Shown here in pieces: positions 63,182 to 64,000 of a stretch of 64,000 nucleotides of DNA. The stretch lies in the NCBI RefSeq assembly GCF_000621705.1, contig NZ_JHXO01000005.1, forward strand, positions 248,001 through 312,000, written 5' to 3'. The stretch comes from Prolixibacter bellariivorans ATCC BAA-1284. GTDB lineage: Bacteria; Bacteroidota; Bacteroidia; Bacteroidales; Prolixibacteraceae. The notes under the pieces were generated by a model. The model was given only the letters and a program-made list of their open reading frames with translations, had not been told where the DNA came from and did no database searches. The translations under genes and the position numbers were made by a program. The number at the start of each line of letters is the position of its first letter. Positions within the stretch are counted from its first letter, which is position 1.

Positions 63182-64000
63182 TTATTGCACACTGGTCTTT
63201 GTAATTACGCTTTCGCGGAAATCCTTGATGCGTTGTTCTTCTTCCTTTTTGCAGACCAGTAGTACGCCGTTGGCTTCTACTACAATGTAACCATCCAGCC
63301 CCTGTAACACCATGGGGCGCTCGTTGGGTACATGGACGATGGTATCGGAACATTCGAAGAGATGAACACCGCTTCCCACTACGGTATTACCATCGCTATT
63401 GCGGTCCCGTTTTTCCCACAGGCTGCCCCAGGTTCCCAGGTCGCTCCAGCCAAAGTCAGCCGGCAATACAAAAATGTTGTCGGCTTTTTCCATGATGCCG
63501 TAGTCGACCGAAATTTTCGGACAGGCAGGGAAGTTCTGGTTGATGAATGCCTGCTCTTTCCCGGTGTAGAAAATATTTTTCCCTTGCTCAAATATTTCAG
63601 CAATCTCCGGGAGGTAGGACCGAATGGCGTTCATGATGCTTTGTACACTCCAGATAAAGATGCCTGAGTTCCAATAATAGCTTCCTTCTGCCAGATACTG
63701 CTGAGCGGTTTCGCGGTTGGGTTTCTCTTTGAACGCTTTTACCGGATGGATGGATAATTCATTTCTTTCTTCGTTGGCCTGAATATATCCATATCCCGTT
63801 TCGGGGCGATGGGGTTTCATACCCAGTGTCAGGAGTGTATCGTTCGCAGCGGTGAAATTCAGTCCGGTCTGGATGACCTGTTCGAACTGTGTCTCATCGG
63901 TGATGAGGTGGTCGGAGGGAGCCACCACGATGTTCGCTTCCGGATTTTGCTGATTGATTTTCCAGGCTGCGTAAGCGATGCATGGCGCGGTATTCCGCAT
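63182..64000 (-). CDS. Mannose-1-phosphate guanylyltransferase (partial, N-terminus outside window)
   Basis: This enzyme makes GDP-mannose from mannose 1-phosphate and GTP. The 272 visible codons include RNTAPCIAYAAWKIN, VVAPSDHLITDE, KAFKEKPNRETAQ, WNSGIFIWSVQ and FGWSDLGTWGSLWEKR, in family order. The first codon in the window is an internal Met before RNTAPC; the usual N-terminal nucleotide loop (about 85-90 residues) lies to the right. The frame is open to base 64000. Its place beside the Wzi-like and WecA-like genes points to exopolysaccharide or capsule synthesis. Confidence 0.93.
   Translation of the reverse strand: MRNTAPCIAYAAWKINQQNPEANIVVAPSDHLITDETQFEQVIQTGLNFTAANDTLLTLGMKPHRPETGYGYIQANEERNELSIHPVKAFKEKPNRETAQQYLAEGSYYWNSGIFIWSVQSIMNAIRSYLPEIAEIFEQGKNIFYTGKEQAFINQNFPACPKISVDYGIMEKADNIFVLPADFGWSDLGTWGSLWEKRDRNSDGNTVVGSGVHLFECSDTIVHVPNERPMVLQGLDGYIVVEANGVLLVCKKEEEQRIKDFRESVITKTSVQ

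Noticed and set aside
1..64000. tRNA genes
   Set aside because: No cloverleaf with a TTCGA-type T arm and matching acceptor stem was found; the TTCGAAAC-like stretch near 57745 belongs to RNase P RNA.

Overview
The window reads as a chromosome segment of a Bacteroidota bacterium, most likely order Marinilabiliales (Prolixibacteraceae-like). The evidence is the protein families present: OstA-like/MoxR/triple PpiC block beside guaB, DUF2027-Smr, Wzi-type capsule protein, DUF6261-like protein, NUDIX-type sugar regulator, TAnnTTTG promoter elements and weak ribosome binding sites. Family assignments come from recognised motifs; no database search was run.

Layout. 1-5.5 kb: a truncated membrane sensor, recG, a methyltransferase-like protein, a LolD-type ABC ATPase, a PduO-type cobalamin adenosyltransferase and a small DUF2795-like protein. 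5.5-14 kb: a minus-strand envelope block (OstA-like, MoxR ATPase, three periplasmic PpiC/SurA-type proteins), then guaB. 14-22 kb: nucleic-acid functions (recQ, DEDDy exonuclease, RlmI-like methyltransferase, DEAD helicase, a self-cleaving-type S24 repressor divergent from dinB). 22-28 kb: membrane and lipid genes (DUF4153-like, VOC, diacylglycerol kinase, MprF) and a pterin dehydratase.

28-35.3 kb is the accessory region. It holds a palindromic relic element, a DUF6261-like gene, an array of at least eight units of exactly 41 bp carrying CTGGC-N4-GCCAG, a 21-bp tandem repeat, and then a run of AT-rich genes all on the plus strand (DUF2971-like, CrtO-like acyltransferase, SDR, alpha/beta hydrolase, AraC-type regulator plus monooxygenase). 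These genes are separated by imperfect hairpins of about 100-140 bp that behave like integron attC sites: every unit starts with GTT..., and the complement of that same start sits just behind its gene. No integrase is visible, so this looks like an integrase-less cassette cluster (CALIN-like) with unusually long terminal inverted repeats.

35-50 kb: metabolic and signalling genes (rpiB, NAD(P)-binding protein, CatA-like acetyltransferase, HAD phosphatase, PD40 protein, aldo/keto reductase, GH3 glucosidase with a divergent NUDIX-type regulator and a 29-bp palindrome between them, a LytS/LytT-like two-component pair, tex). 50-64 kb: surface and polysaccharide genes (curlin-repeat protein, PspC, amino-acid:cation symporter, queA, Wzi-like protein, RNase P RNA, DUF2027-Smr, two WecA/MraY-like transferases and a truncated mannose-1-phosphate guanylyltransferase), probably the edge of an exopolysaccharide locus that continues to the right.
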